Program-made: the position numbers and the translations under genes
Notes under the pieces: generated by a model
Databases searched by the model: none
What the model was told of the DNA's origin: nothing
Seen by the model: the letters and a program-made list of their open reading frames with translations, nothing else
Assembly (NCBI GenBank): GCA_002724835.1
Contig: PBPX01000045.1
Location: 38,581-58,316, forward strand
Direction: 5' to 3'
From: Actinomycetota bacterium
GTDB lineage: Bacteria; Actinomycetota; Acidimicrobiia; Actinomarinales; Actinomarinaceae
DNA: 19,736 bases
Part shown: one piece after another, positions 1-6,875 of the stretch
Layout of the letters: each line of letters begins with the position of its first letter
How positions within the stretch are numbered: the stretch's first letter is position 1

Positions 1-95
1 CCTGCCATAGGTGCGGAATCTTCAAGAGTTTTTAATTCCTTAGCTTCTCCTTTAAAGTTTTCTGCTTTATATTTACCTTTAACTCCTCTACCCAT
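1..95 (-). CDS. Hypothetical protein, N-terminal fragment
   Basis: The first 31 codons of a gene that runs off the left edge. The ATG at 95 sits 9 nt after an AAGGAG ribosome-binding site (complement of 105-110), which makes this start convincing. The visible peptide begins MGRGVKGKYK and is rich in Lys, Gly and Glu. It overlaps the end of the upstream 59-aa ORF by 8 nt, so it belongs to the same late transcript as terminase and portal. A head-assembly function (scaffold, protease or capsid-associated) would fit the position after the portal, but nothing in the fragment identifies it. Confidence 0.6.
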   Translation of the reverse strand, partial: MGRGVKGKYKAENFKGEAKELKTLEDSAPMA

Positions 96-267
96 AAAAT
101 ACATCTCCTTCTGGAATAATAATCATATCTAATCTACCTACACCAGGTATATAAGCTATTGTTACATGATTAACTATTGTTTCCTCAATATAATCAATAG
201 GTGGATTATATTCAGGAAAGTTTCTTGCTATTATTTCAGCAAATTCAAATTCTGTGCCATCAAACAT
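88..267 (-). CDS. Small hypothetical protein downstream of portal (59 aa)
   Basis: A 59-residue ORF whose ATG overlaps the portal stop codon as TAATG, the junction type used throughout this genome. It begins MFDGTEFEFAEIIARNF and is acidic, with a hydrophobic C-terminal half (residues about 32-51) that reads like beta strands rather than a membrane helix. It overlaps the next gene by 8 nt. The packing and coupling argue for a real gene. The family is not recognised. Position suggests a head-morphogenesis accessory protein, which is inference only. Confidence 0.6.
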   Translation of the reverse strand: MFDGTEFEFAEIIARNFPEYNPPIDYIEETIVNHVTIAYIPGVGRLDMIIIPEGDVFYG

Positions 268-2000
268 TATGCACCACCAAGCAATGCTTGTAGATTTGGT
301 GGACCACCTTGTTGTGCTGCTTGTGCTAATTCAGCTTGTTGCATCATTGCTTGTTCTTCTGGAGAAGGTTCTTCTCCTGCTGCTGAAAAGAATTTCTCTA
401 ATATGTCTCCAATACTTTTTGGATTATTATATATCTCAACAACAGCCATCATTGCTTTAGTATCTCCTTGTTGGGATTGTTGTAATAACATTTGAAATAA
501 AATTTCCTCTGTTTTTTGTTTAGTTATTCTTTCATTAATTTGAACAATGTTTTCTAGTCCATCCATTTCTTGTTGCATTGTTTCTTTATCAATGATTCCT
601 GCTTGAAGTAACTGCAACCCTGTAATTATTTTGTTTGGTGCATCAAAAGAAGCCATAGCACCATATTTTCTTTTAGTCATATAGTTACTATCAATATCTC
701 TATCTGGAGTATAGAACTCTGCAAAGGATGCTCCTTTGTATGTACCAGTCATAGGTTTACGTTTATTACCTAATAAAATTTCATCCAGTTCAAGACGCTT
801 TGCGTCAACATCTTGTAAGGCATACTCTAAAATAGTATGATATTCCGATACCATCTGACCTACGCCAGATTCTAGTTCTTCCAAACCTCTGCCTGTTACA
901 AATGAATTGGGAGATATTGCATCATCCTGAACTGGATAACCTGCTACTACTCTTAATTGTCTTTCGAGTCTTCCTACAGATTCAAATAATTGATAAGGTA
1001 AATTAGTTACTGGTTTAACTACTTGAGAACCAGGAGCTAAATAGTTTACAGAATGTCTTCCTTTTCTATATTTTCCTGATTCTATTTCTCCAATTATATT
1101 TGTTTCTGTAAAAACCGCATCTTCCATAGCTATAACTGATAAGATATTTATCTTTGCCATAGCTGCCATTAAACCTATAACTTGGTCAAACTGACCTTGT
1201 AATTTATCGAAGCTAAATCTTTTAGCAACAACAAATGCTGGTCCTGATTTAAGAACATTAGGAATAAAATCTACAATTTTCTTTGAAGCTGGATGAACTA
1301 CATAAGTTCCTTCAGGATTCATATATTCAACAATGACATCTCCATCATCACTTGAATTACCCCAGCTAGCTTCATTATTACCTAGTCCATATAAAGCTGC
1401 TGGTTGATTCTCTCTCTTCTTATCTTTATCACTAGAGTTATACCATGACTTTAATTCAGGATACATTTTCATTAATTCTTTAACAGGAATGTTTGTTACG
1501 ATAGCAAGTTCTTGTGGGTCCTGCATATTACCGTGGTAACCAGGATAACAATCATAAGGGTTTCTTAATTCTGCACATGGATATATATTTCCATTGCTAT
1601 CTTTCTTAGAGGTTATTACCCATACACAAAATCCATAACCTGGTAGCCATCTAGCAACTTGAGGGAGTTGCAACTCAAGTTTTTGCATATGGTCATATGA
1701 AGTAATGATTCTTTCTAATTTTTCCTTTTTAACTTTATTACGACTACTATCTCTTGCATTAGTTATCTGGACATCTAATGTAGGTGTCTTTCCAATCTTT
1801 TGAGCTAATCTATCTAATGCAGATAACATTAAGTTAGGTGCAGGTAAATTTCCACTGTCTGCACTATTAGTTCCAAGTAATTGTGCTATTCCATCTTCTC
1901 CACCATTTAGAATACTTTTAAATCTATATCTATCAGGTAAAGCATCTTTATGCATATTTCTTAGATATACAGCTCTGTCTAATATCTGGTCTGGTTTCAC
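267..2000 (-). CDS. Phage portal protein
   Basis: A 577-aa protein that should form the dodecameric portal ring at one capsid vertex, through which DNA is packaged and ejected. The call rests on length, position directly after the large terminase, and portal-like organisation: an N-terminal helical region, a wing/stem region around the NPYDCYPGYHGNMQDP segment (about residues 147-162), a central helical part with GQFDQVIGLMAAMAK (about 270-284), and a Gln/Ala-rich helical C-terminal tail (about 500-577) typical of portal crown/barrel ends. The start is a GTG at 2000 preceded by GGAG at 8-nt spacing. The terminase stop lies only 4 nt upstream. The exact portal subfamily cannot be assigned by eye. 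Confidence 0.85.
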   Translation of the reverse strand: MKPDQILDRAVYLRNMHKDALPDRYRFKSILNGGEDGIAQLLGTNSADSGNLPAPNLMLSALDRLAQKIGKTPTLDVQITNARDSSRNKVKKEKLERIITSYDHMQKLELQLPQVARWLPGYGFCVWVITSKKDSNGNIYPCAELRNPYDCYPGYHGNMQDPQELAIVTNIPVKELMKMYPELKSWYNSSDKDKKRENQPAALYGLGNNEASWGNSSDDGDVIVEYMNPEGTYVVHPASKKIVDFIPNVLKSGPAFVVAKRFSFDKLQGQFDQVIGLMAAMAKINILSVIAMEDAVFTETNIIGEIESGKYRKGRHSVNYLAPGSQVVKPVTNLPYQLFESVGRLERQLRVVAGYPVQDDAISPNSFVTGRGLEELESGVGQMVSEYHTILEYALQDVDAKRLELDEILLGNKRKPMTGTYKGASFAEFYTPDRDIDSNYMTKRKYGAMASFDAPNKIITGLQLLQAGIIDKETMQQEMDGLENIVQINERITKQKTEEILFQMLLQQSQQGDTKAMMAVVEIYNNPKSIGDILEKFFSAAGEEPSPEEQAMMQQAELAQAAQQGGPPNLQALLGGA

Positions 2001-2004
2001 TTAT

Positions 2005-3918
2005 TTAACTCCAAGGTAACTCGTTCCAATCCATAGTATCATATTTATTGTAACTTGGTGAGTAATCATAGGACAAATCAGCATATGTTAATCTTGTAAG
2101 TGTCCTAACAGTTTTCATTGGAAACCAAGAAGCCATTACAATATCTGATGCAACAGCTCTACTATTAGCCTGTCCTTTAGAAGCAAAATATGTCAGTTGC
2201 TTTGTGTATAATATTGATTTAGATATTCCTTCATCATTTCCAAATGGTAATGTTATTATTTCTTCTTGAAACATAGGTGCTAATGAAGTTACACCAAATT
2301 TTTCGTCCCACTTATTTTTATGTGTTTCGTGTCCTTCTAGTTTTATTCCCTGTGATGCTGCAAATTTTTTGATTCTATCATCTTGTCTGATTGCTTTCTG
2401 GAATCCATTCTCTTCTATAACCCAGTGATAACAATTATATTTATCATACCATTTCTTAATTAATTCTAATGCTTCATCTAGACCACCACCTTGGTGGTTT
2501 TCTAAATCAACCATTGTTAATTTAGGTTTATTACCTTCAGTTTCTACTGCCCATAAGAACCCTGCTTGATAACCTGTTGCTGCAGGGTCTAATCCAGCAA
2601 CCAGGTAACTTCCTTTAGGTATATATCCTAAAGGAACAGAAGTATCATAACATTTTTCTATAACTTCTGGATTAAATATATTAAGTCCTTCTGCTATAGC
2701 TTTATTTAGATATACCATTTCAAAGTTCTTTAAACCTCCTGTAGTTAATGCATCATTCTTTCTATTCATTAACCATTTAAAAGTTCTAAAGCTACCCCAT
2801 AACATACAATCAGTATGTTCCTCTTCTTCAAACTCTGGTATAGTACACATACTATCATGTGCTTCTTCAACTATTGTTTCCCATGCATTGTTATTCAAAA
2901 GAGATGCATATAAATCTTCAGGGTGCTGTCTAGAGCCAATAATAACCATAGCTGTGTGTTCTTCTTTTCTAGAACCTAATGTAGTAGTCCACCATTGTTT
3001 AGTATTTTCTCTTGATTTAGGTTGCATTGTAGAGCTGTGGTCTTCAATGTCATCTGCAATAATTACATCGCAGTCTCTTGATAGAATCTTTCCACCCCTT
3101 CCTATTCCTATCATTGTTGGAGATTTAATACCAGGTATAGTTCTAGTAGCTACAGAGAATTGATTTTGAGACCAAGACTTGCCTGTTCTGTTTGCTGGTT
3201 TAAAACTTCCCCCTGGTCCACAATAAGCCTCTTTTAATTTTTCATTATTATCTAATGTATCCATAATTGATGATACAGAGTTCTTAGCTATGTCTTCATT
3301 ACCACCTACCCACATAATTCTGATATTAGGATTTGTACATATAAGCCAAACTACAAAGTGTATAAGTAATTCTGTCTTTCCATGCCTAGGTGGAGATAGA
3401 ATCATTTGTTGTCCACCTGTCTCTATAGCTTTAATAATTGAATCTATCCAAGCCTTATGGAAATCTGCTGTTTCAAACAATTCTCCTTTTTCTGTTTGAA
3501 AATACATATCTCTAAAATTTTGAAAATCTTTTTCTGCTTGTAAAGTTGCTTCTGACTTCTTCCAGCTTTTTGTTGCTGCTGCTTGTTCTATATCTTCTTG
3601 ATAAGCACCTAGTAATCTAGAAATATGTGCTGGTGTACATCCGAGTAAATTAGCTATCTGTTTACGCTTCATAGTTCCATTAATTAAATCTAATGCATAA
3701 CCTTCTTCAACAAACTTATCATATAAGGCACCCCTTCTAGTAGTAGCTACTTTTGATTGATTTATTTTCTTTTCTTCAGGTTTATATTCACGGTTATTCT
3801 TAACACCTCTATGAACTCTTTTTTGTTCTCTCCATTTACAAGTATCTGAACAATATTTTCTTTTACCTTTAGGTAAAGAGTTATCACATTCTGGGGATAC
3901 ACAAACTAAATTAGGCAT
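2005..3918 (-). CDS. terL: Terminase large subunit with N-terminal zinc-finger and HTH extension
   Basis: A 637-aa DNA-packaging motor. The ATPase part has a Walker A-like SPPRHGKT (residues 175-182), Walker B VIIADDIED (285-293) and a GSRQHPEDL coupling-type segment (about 328-336). The RNase H-like nuclease part shows LDPAATG (acidic D444), an IEEN motif (E502/E503) and a late ASDIVMASW (D592), giving three plausible metal-binding acids. Unusually, about 170 residues precede the motor. They contain a C6/C11/C23/C27 zinc-finger-like cluster and a likely helix-turn-helix (about 83-107, RKQIANLLGCTPAHISRLL). This extension could supply the DNA recognition normally given by a separate small terminase; none is recognisable nearby. 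The ATG at 3918 overlaps the upstream 35-aa ORF by 8 nt. Confidence 0.93.
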   Translation of the reverse strand: MPNLVCVSPECDNSLPKGKRKYCSDTCKWREQKRVHRGVKNNREYKPEEKKINQSKVATTRRGALYDKFVEEGYALDLINGTMKRKQIANLLGCTPAHISRLLGAYQEDIEQAAATKSWKKSEATLQAEKDFQNFRDMYFQTEKGELFETADFHKAWIDSIIKAIETGGQQMILSPPRHGKTELLIHFVVWLICTNPNIRIMWVGGNEDIAKNSVSSIMDTLDNNEKLKEAYCGPGGSFKPANRTGKSWSQNQFSVATRTIPGIKSPTMIGIGRGGKILSRDCDVIIADDIEDHSSTMQPKSRENTKQWWTTTLGSRKEEHTAMVIIGSRQHPEDLYASLLNNNAWETIVEEAHDSMCTIPEFEEEEHTDCMLWGSFRTFKWLMNRKNDALTTGGLKNFEMVYLNKAIAEGLNIFNPEVIEKCYDTSVPLGYIPKGSYLVAGLDPAATGYQAGFLWAVETEGNKPKLTMVDLENHQGGGLDEALELIKKWYDKYNCYHWVIEENGFQKAIRQDDRIKKFAASQGIKLEGHETHKNKWDEKFGVTSLAPMFQEEIITLPFGNDEGISKSILYTKQLTYFASKGQANSRAVASDIVMASWFPMKTVRTLTRLTYADLSYDYSPSYNKYDTMDWNELPWS

Positions 3919-4018
3919 AAATATTTCCTGTTACATGTATACATCTATGAGGTCCATCTTCTAATAGTTCCTGACAATCCTCACAATAATAAGTTTGTCC
4001 TGGAACTGGGTGACTCAC
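3911..4018 (-). CDS. 35-aa zinc-binding microprotein (CxxC...CxH)
   Basis: A very short ORF filling the gap between the 66-aa gene and terL. It starts with GTG at 4018, overlapping the upstream stop as GTGA, and ends 8 nt inside terL. The peptide contains YYCEDCQELL followed by HRCIHV, a C-x2-C...C-x-H set suited to bind one zinc ion. Overlap on both sides and the metal-ligand pattern support translation. Function is unknown; small zinc proteins next to terminases can be DNA-binding or packaging accessories, but that is inference. Confidence 0.5.
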   Translation of the reverse strand: MSHPVPGQTYYCEDCQELLEDGPHRCIHVTGNIYA

Positions 4019-4215
4019 TCTTCTTCCCCTGCTACGAGTTTCATATTTTCATTGTAATCAAAAACAAACTTCTCAATTAATGCATCTATCTTAGATACAT
4101 TATGTTTCTTATTAATTAGCTCAGAACCACATGCCTCTGTTAAATCTATTGCCCAAGATTTTAAATTCTTAGGTGTTGAGAATATATTTGGTTTACTTTT
4201 TATCTTTCCTGGCAT
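4015..4215 (-). CDS. Hypothetical protein (66 aa)
   Basis: A 66-residue protein beginning MPGKIKSKPNIFSTPKNL, with a basic N-terminus and an acidic end (GEEE). Its ATG overlaps the stop of the thermonuclease-like gene as TAATG, and its own stop overlaps the next ORF. The middle (about residues 18-60) is probably helical. No family is recognised. Size and position just upstream of terL are compatible with a small-terminase-like or packaging accessory protein, but no HTH is evident, so that is weak. Confidence 0.65.
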   Translation of the reverse strand: MPGKIKSKPNIFSTPKNLKSWAIDLTEACGSELINKKHNVSKIDALIEKFVFDYNENMKLVAGEEE

Positions 4216-4562
4216 TATCTTTTACCTCCATCGTATTTAACAGCGTGTCCACTGTTTACCATTAATTCGTTTATATTAATATTGTTTATAAATAACTCAC
4301 CAAGTATTCTTCCAAATTTACCTTTTCCGTGAGATTTTAATTCTATTGGGTCTACTGCATCATAGATTTCTTTAGATAACCACTCTTTCGCAGCAAGCCC
4401 TCGTTTCTTCTCCTCTTTATCTCTTGTTCGTGATTCAGGAGCATTGATACCCATAAGTCGTACACGGCATTTATGCCACACATCAAAACCCAAATCAATT
4501 CTGACATCTACTGTATCTCCATCAACTACTTTAAGCACATCCACTGCATAATAATATTTCAT
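4215..4562 (-). CDS. Staphylococcal nuclease-like (thermonuclease) protein
   Basis: A 115-aa single-domain SNase-fold protein, predicted to hydrolyse DNA or RNA phosphodiester bonds with calcium. The hallmark motifs are all present: VVDGDTVDVRI (residues 12-22), VRLMGINAPE (34-43) and GKFGRILGEL (81-90). The catalytic residues of the family correspond to R35, E43 and R85, with D16 and nearby residues for metal. It is shorter than secreted nucleases and has no signal peptide, so it acts inside the host cell. It lies in the packaging cluster, coupled to the next gene by TAATG. A role in host nucleic-acid breakdown or in trimming DNA ends for packaging is plausible but not shown. Confidence 0.88.
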   Translation of the reverse strand: MKYYYAVDVLKVVDGDTVDVRIDLGFDVWHKCRVRLMGINAPESRTRDKEEKKRGLAAKEWLSKEIYDAVDPIELKSHGKGKFGRILGELFINNININELMVNSGHAVKYDGGKR

Positions 4563-4564
4563 TA

Positions 4565-4630
4565 TTACTTCTTAGTCTTTTTTCTTTTTGAGCTGTATCT
4601 CTTTTTCTTTCCGTATTTGCTTACTGGCAA
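4565..4630 (-). CDS. Possible 21-aa Lys/Arg-rich micropeptide with TTG start
   Basis: An alternative-frame ORF inside the 3' part of the 58-aa zinc-ribbon ORF. It has a TTG start at 4630 directly after a strong AGGAGGAG (4-5 nt spacing) and stops as TAATAATG at the SNase-like start. The peptide begins MPVSKYGKKKRYSSK and is almost entirely basic, resembling the tiny basic nucleic-acid-binding peptides common in phage genomes. The ribosome-binding site is the best in this stretch. The rare TTG start and the overlap with another ORF keep confidence low. Confidence 0.35.
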   Translation of the reverse strand: MPVSKYGKKKRYSSKRKKTKK

Positions 4631-4748
4631 TTCTCCTCCTAATTCTTTTATTATATTCTAAGCATCCTAGATTAGTACATTTCTTAAATGTTCTAGTAAT
4701 CTGCATTGCTACATTACAGCTTTTGCAAACTGCAATAATTTTACTCAT
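4572..4748 (-). CDS. Small zinc-ribbon protein (58 aa)
   Basis: A 58-residue ORF with paired cysteine motifs, CKSC at residues 8-11 and CTNLGC at 24-29, consistent with one zinc-ribbon site, followed by a strongly basic C-terminal tail (EYNKRIRRRIASKQIRK onward) suited to nucleic-acid binding. The ATG at 4748 lies 12 nt after the stop of the 159-aa gene; no strong ribosome-binding site is visible. Its 3' third overlaps a second basic ORF in another frame. Function is unknown. The Cys pattern makes the N-terminal half credible. Confidence 0.55.
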   Translation of the reverse strand: MSKIIAVCKSCNVAMQITRTFKKCTNLGCLEYNKRIRRRIASKQIRKEKEIQLKKKKD

Positions 4749-4759
4749 ATAATGATAGC

Positions 4760-5239
4760 TTAGTTGACTTTGTCTAAGATATCATCTAATAGATTATGAC
4801 TTACCATATGCGAGCGTATCAGCCCTGTTTCGAGCAACTCGCTCTTCTCTAACTTTATAGTGCGTGAAAAAAAATTTTTTATTTCTTGTATCTGTTTTAT
4901 TAGGTAGGGGTTTAGCTCAGTAGGATTCCAGTAAAGGAGCTCTGCGGTTGGGTAAACCCAGTAGAAAAAGTAATCTGGGAATGTTTGCATAGCCTCCCCT
5001 ATCTCTAGTTTGTCCCCCTCCTTATATAGTTCTAAGGAAAGTAGGTTAGTTTCTTTAATCTCTTTATCTGTTTTTATTTTAAGATACTTAGATTCTAATT
5101 TATTAGACACTACAAAGAAATCAGAACCTTTCTCTTTCTCTTCTTCATTTGTAGGTCTTACTACATATACCAAGTTACCATCTGAATCAACGATATCCTC
5201 ATACCATCTCTTTAAAAGCAACCTTCCTAATTCTTGCAT
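4760..5239 (-). CDS. Hypothetical protein (159 aa), first gene of the left minus-strand block
   Basis: A 159-aa protein beginning MQELGRLLLKRWYEDIVDSD. It is charged, with an aromatic segment in the middle (FPDYFFYWVYPTAELLYW, about residues 87-104) and no signal peptide, membrane helix or recognised motif. It is the most upstream gene of the minus-strand packaging cluster and starts next to a long non-coding region, so its promoter should lie between about 5240 and 5300 on the minus strand. The ATG at 5239 has only a weak ribosome-binding site. No family assigned. Confidence 0.7.
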   Translation of the reverse strand: MQELGRLLLKRWYEDIVDSDGNLVYVVRPTNEEEKEKGSDFFVVSNKLESKYLKIKTDKEIKETNLLSLELYKEGDKLEIGEAMQTFPDYFFYWVYPTAELLYWNPTELNPYLIKQIQEIKNFFSRTIKLEKSELLETGLIRSHMVSHNLLDDILDKVN

Positions 5240-5261
5240 ATATATATCTTACTGTTATAGT
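5234..5261 (+). promoter_or_regulatory. Candidate sigma70-type promoter
   Basis: TTGCAT (5234-5239), a 16-nt spacer, then TATAGT (5256-5261) on the plus strand. It points into a gene-free stretch and would drive a non-coding transcript starting near 5268. It overlaps the start of the divergent 159-aa gene. The match is by eye only; AT-rich DNA yields such matches by chance. Confidence 0.35.
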
Positions 5262-5282
5262 GATTATACAAATAACTTTTAA

Positions 5283-5378
5283 TAAGGTATTTACAGGTAA
5301 AGGAGCTATCGGACGGCTAAAAGCTAGCTACTTATCAAGGATAAGGACTGGGATTACCACAAGGCTAGTACCCAAGGA
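5283..5378 (+). other. Gene-free segment with short hairpins, possible small RNA
   Basis: This stretch is visibly richer in G and C than the flanking DNA. It has a 6-bp hairpin CTTATC-aag-GATAAG (5331-5345), an AGCTAGCT palindrome (5322-5329) and a TGGG/CCCA pair (5349-5352/5371-5374). It lies downstream of a plausible promoter at 5234-5261. No convincing protein is encoded and no terminator is clear. A structured RNA is possible but the pairing is modest. Confidence 0.2.
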
Positions 5379-5481
5379 TTACAATTTATTAAAATTTCAA
5401 AAAATTACACGCATATGTCCGCTAATGCACGAAAAGACTTTTAACACATAAACACTACACATTATAAAAGAACTTTTAAAA

Positions 5482-5512
5482 TGCTTGTGTTTACTCCTCT
5501 TTACTGTTAAAG
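5482..5512 (+). promoter_or_regulatory. Candidate promoter with TGCTTG element
   Basis: TGCTTG (5482-5487) overlapping a -35 TTGTGT (5485-5490), a 16-nt spacer and a weak -10 TTAAAG (5507-5512). Transcription would start around 5518-5520, exactly before the long hairpin at 5524-5588. The same TGCTTG-plus-16-nt arrangement recurs at 5900 and 12896. Confidence 0.4.
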
Positions 5513-5518
5513 TAGGAC

Positions 5519-5600
5519 ATAGTGAACGGTGGTGTAGTTCTCAACTATACCTTCCTTGTCGTGTAATATACCTGCTACACCACAGTTCCTAATCAGACAA
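5519..5600 (+). ncRNA. Predicted small structured RNA with long closing stem
   Basis: GAAC-g-GTGGTGTAG (5524-5537) pairs with CTACACCAC-a-GTTC (5575-5588), giving 13 base pairs around a single mismatch and enclosing a 37-nt pyrimidine-rich loop. Nothing is convincingly coded here. A candidate promoter places the 5' end just before the stem. A T-run at 5612-5617 could end the transcript, although no classical terminator hairpin precedes it. The class is unknown. The strand is inferred from the promoter; the stem itself would also form from the other strand. Confidence 0.4.
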
Positions 5601-5899
5601 ATTACCACATAATTTTTTAGGACTTACGTATTAAATATAGGGGGTAGCTAGGTTAAATCCCCCCTCGCATACACACGCATACGCATAATGCGTGAGCGTA
5701 TATAGGAAATCTAAATCTAAACTTTACATCTAGATTATGTGCCTGTATGTGCATATATGCCCCTATGTGTCCCACTATTGATTGAAAATATATTCCTATG
5801 CATTGAAACGATTTACACACACAAGCCCCTATGCATACACGACTACACATAGAAAGATTCCAACAGCTTTAAAAAAATAATCTTGTGGTGTCCGATTGG
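5601..5899. other. Non-coding stretch rich in short palindromes and GCATA motifs
   Basis: No credible gene is present on either strand. The stretch holds a hairpin-capable AGGGGG (5639-5644)/CCCCCT (5660-5665) and overlapping ACGCAT/ATGCGT inverted repeats around 5676-5705. It also holds repeated TATGCAT words and two copies of GCCCCTATG (5759-5767, 5825-5833). A CAACAGCT word at 5861-5868 recurs at 6751-6758. The density of repeated short words suggests protein-binding sites or origin-type DNA. Confidence 0.45.
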
Positions 5900-5930
5900 T
5901 GCTTGACTAGATTTGAGATTCTGTTAGATT
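5900..5930 (+). promoter_or_regulatory. Promoter of the 143-aa gene
   Basis: TGCTTG (5900-5905) overlaps a good -35 TTGACT (5903-5908), followed by a 16-nt spacer and -10 TAGATT (5925-5930). It lies about 50 bp upstream of the ATG at 5984 and points the right way, leaving a leader of roughly 47 nt with an AGGAG site. This is the best sigma70-like match in the control region. Confidence 0.5.
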
Positions 5931-5983
5931 TGAAAATTAACAGATTCATAAAACTTGAATCGTGAGTGATTAGGAGTAATCAC

Positions 5984-6415
5984 ATGACTAAAAAAGAAAA
6001 GACTAAAAAGCATGATGACCTTTTCCAAACGTATAGAACAGTCTATACGAGTGGGAGTAGGTCTTGGCGAATCACTAAAGTAAGGGGTAATAACTCTTTA
6101 TTTTATGATGAGGAAAGCGAAGGGAAAACCAGATACATAATAGGAAACTTTGATGACTCTGGAAAATTTATTCCTCTAGGGGTGCTAAAGCAATACGAGA
6201 GCGTAGAGCAATTTAAAGCCCTTATGGAAGTAAGCCCAAGTCCATTCAATAGGAAAGCATTAAAGCCCCTAGCGAATGGACAAATGTCCCCGACTTTCAT
6301 GAAGTTGATTAGTGGAGATGGAATTGCGAAAGAGTTCGCAGGACAAGTCCCTACTAAGAAACAATGCAAAGCCTACATGAACGCTAAATTTAAAGGAAGT
6401 CCTTTAGATTACTAA
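5984..6415 (+). CDS. Hypothetical early protein (143 aa)
   Basis: A single-gene transcription unit with its own promoter and terminator. I choose the ATG at 5984 because AGGAG lies 7 nt upstream; an in-frame GTG at 5966 would add six residues but would put that site inside the coding region. The protein begins MTKKEKTKKHDDLFQTYRTV. It has a basic N-terminus, a central beta-rich stretch (WRITKVRGNNSLFYDEE, residues about 28-44) and a basic C-terminus (PTKKQCKAYMNAKFKGS). No known domain is recognised. Size, charge and independent strong expression fit an early host-interaction or regulatory protein, which is inference. Confidence 0.75.
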   Translation: MTKKEKTKKHDDLFQTYRTVYTSGSRSWRITKVRGNNSLFYDEESEGKTRYIIGNFDDSGKFIPLGVLKQYESVEQFKALMEVSPSPFNRKALKPLANGQMSPTFMKLISGDGIAKEFAGQVPTKKQCKAYMNAKFKGSPLDY

Positions 6416-6423
6416 GCTAAACT

Positions 6424-6458
6424 AAAAAGCCCCTCTAGGAATAGAGGGGCTTTTTTTT
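6424..6458 (+). terminator. Rho-independent terminator
   Basis: A perfect 9-bp stem GCCCCTCTA (6429-6437), GGAA loop and TAGAGGGGC (6442-6450), followed by eight T residues (6451-6458) and preceded by AAAAA. The A-run on the left lets it work in both directions. It ends the transcript of the 143-aa gene. Confidence 0.93.
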
Positions 6459-6529
6459 ATGCCCTGCCCCTATGCATAATGCATAAAATAAACCTAATCA
6501 AAATATATATCTAAGATTCTTTTATTGCT

Positions 6530-6690
6530 TACAGAATAGGGCTAAGCCCTGCGAGGATTGATTCTAAGACATATCTTGGGCTTTTGTGGGTAGTTGTAGC
6601 CCAGATTCAAAAACTAGGTCTTAAATCGGCTTATTTGGTCGCTCAGAGAAAAAGCCTAATTTTGTTGGGTTTTTCTCTATAATTAATTAT
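6530..6690 (+). ncRNA. Predicted structured RNA of about 150 nt
   Basis: Within gene-free DNA, GATT-c-TAAGAC (6560-6570) pairs with GTCTTA-AATC (6618-6627), 10 bp with one bulge. It encloses TGGGCT/AGCCCA (6577-6582/6598-6603). A GGGC-taa-GCCC hairpin lies upstream (6539-6549). At the 3' end AGAGAAAAA (6645-6653) pairs with TTTTTCTCT (6670-6678), with an inner CC/GG, a terminator-like arm rich in T. The segment is less AT-rich than its surroundings. No clear promoter was found and no known RNA family is recognised; the strand is inferred from the terminator-like end. Confidence 0.4.
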
Positions 6691-6810
6691 ACCATATATA
6701 GAGTATATAAGGGTAAAATCTAAAAAATTTTTTTTACGCATAGGAAAATTCAACAGCTCTAAATCACAATAAATATGCATATGCGAGTCAATCATTCTCA
6801 GCCCTATTAC

Positions 6811-6875
6811 TTATGTATAGTCATATGAGTATGCATAGTCTATGAATATGTATAGTCTATGAGTATGCATAATGT
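6811..6875. repeat. Iteron-like 17-bp tandem repeats
   Basis: Three head-to-tail 17-bp units: ATGAGTATGCATAGTCT (6825-6841), ATGAATATGTATAGTCT (6842-6858) and ATGAGTATGCATAATGT (6859-6875). A partial fourth, TATGTATAGTC, is at 6812-6822. Units differ by a few bases and each carries a TATGCATA-like palindromic core. They sit beside a very AT-rich stretch. Iterons next to a melting region are typical of replication origins; operator clusters are the alternative. Confidence 0.6.

Noticed and set aside
4905..4956. tRNA-like look (TAGCTCAGTAGG near GGGTTTA/TAAACCC arms) on the plus strand
   Set aside because: Only about 38 nt lie between the outer arms, there is no T-loop or anticodon arm, and the stretch is inside the 159-aa gene.
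5260..5451. 63-aa plus-strand ORF with GTG start
   Set aside because: No ribosome-binding site, and it overlaps a hairpin-bearing, possibly RNA-coding stretch.
5653..5850. 65-aa Cys-rich ORF on the minus strand in the control region
   Set aside because: It arises from GCATA/ACACAC-type repeats, has no ribosome-binding site, and overlaps palindromic repeat DNA.
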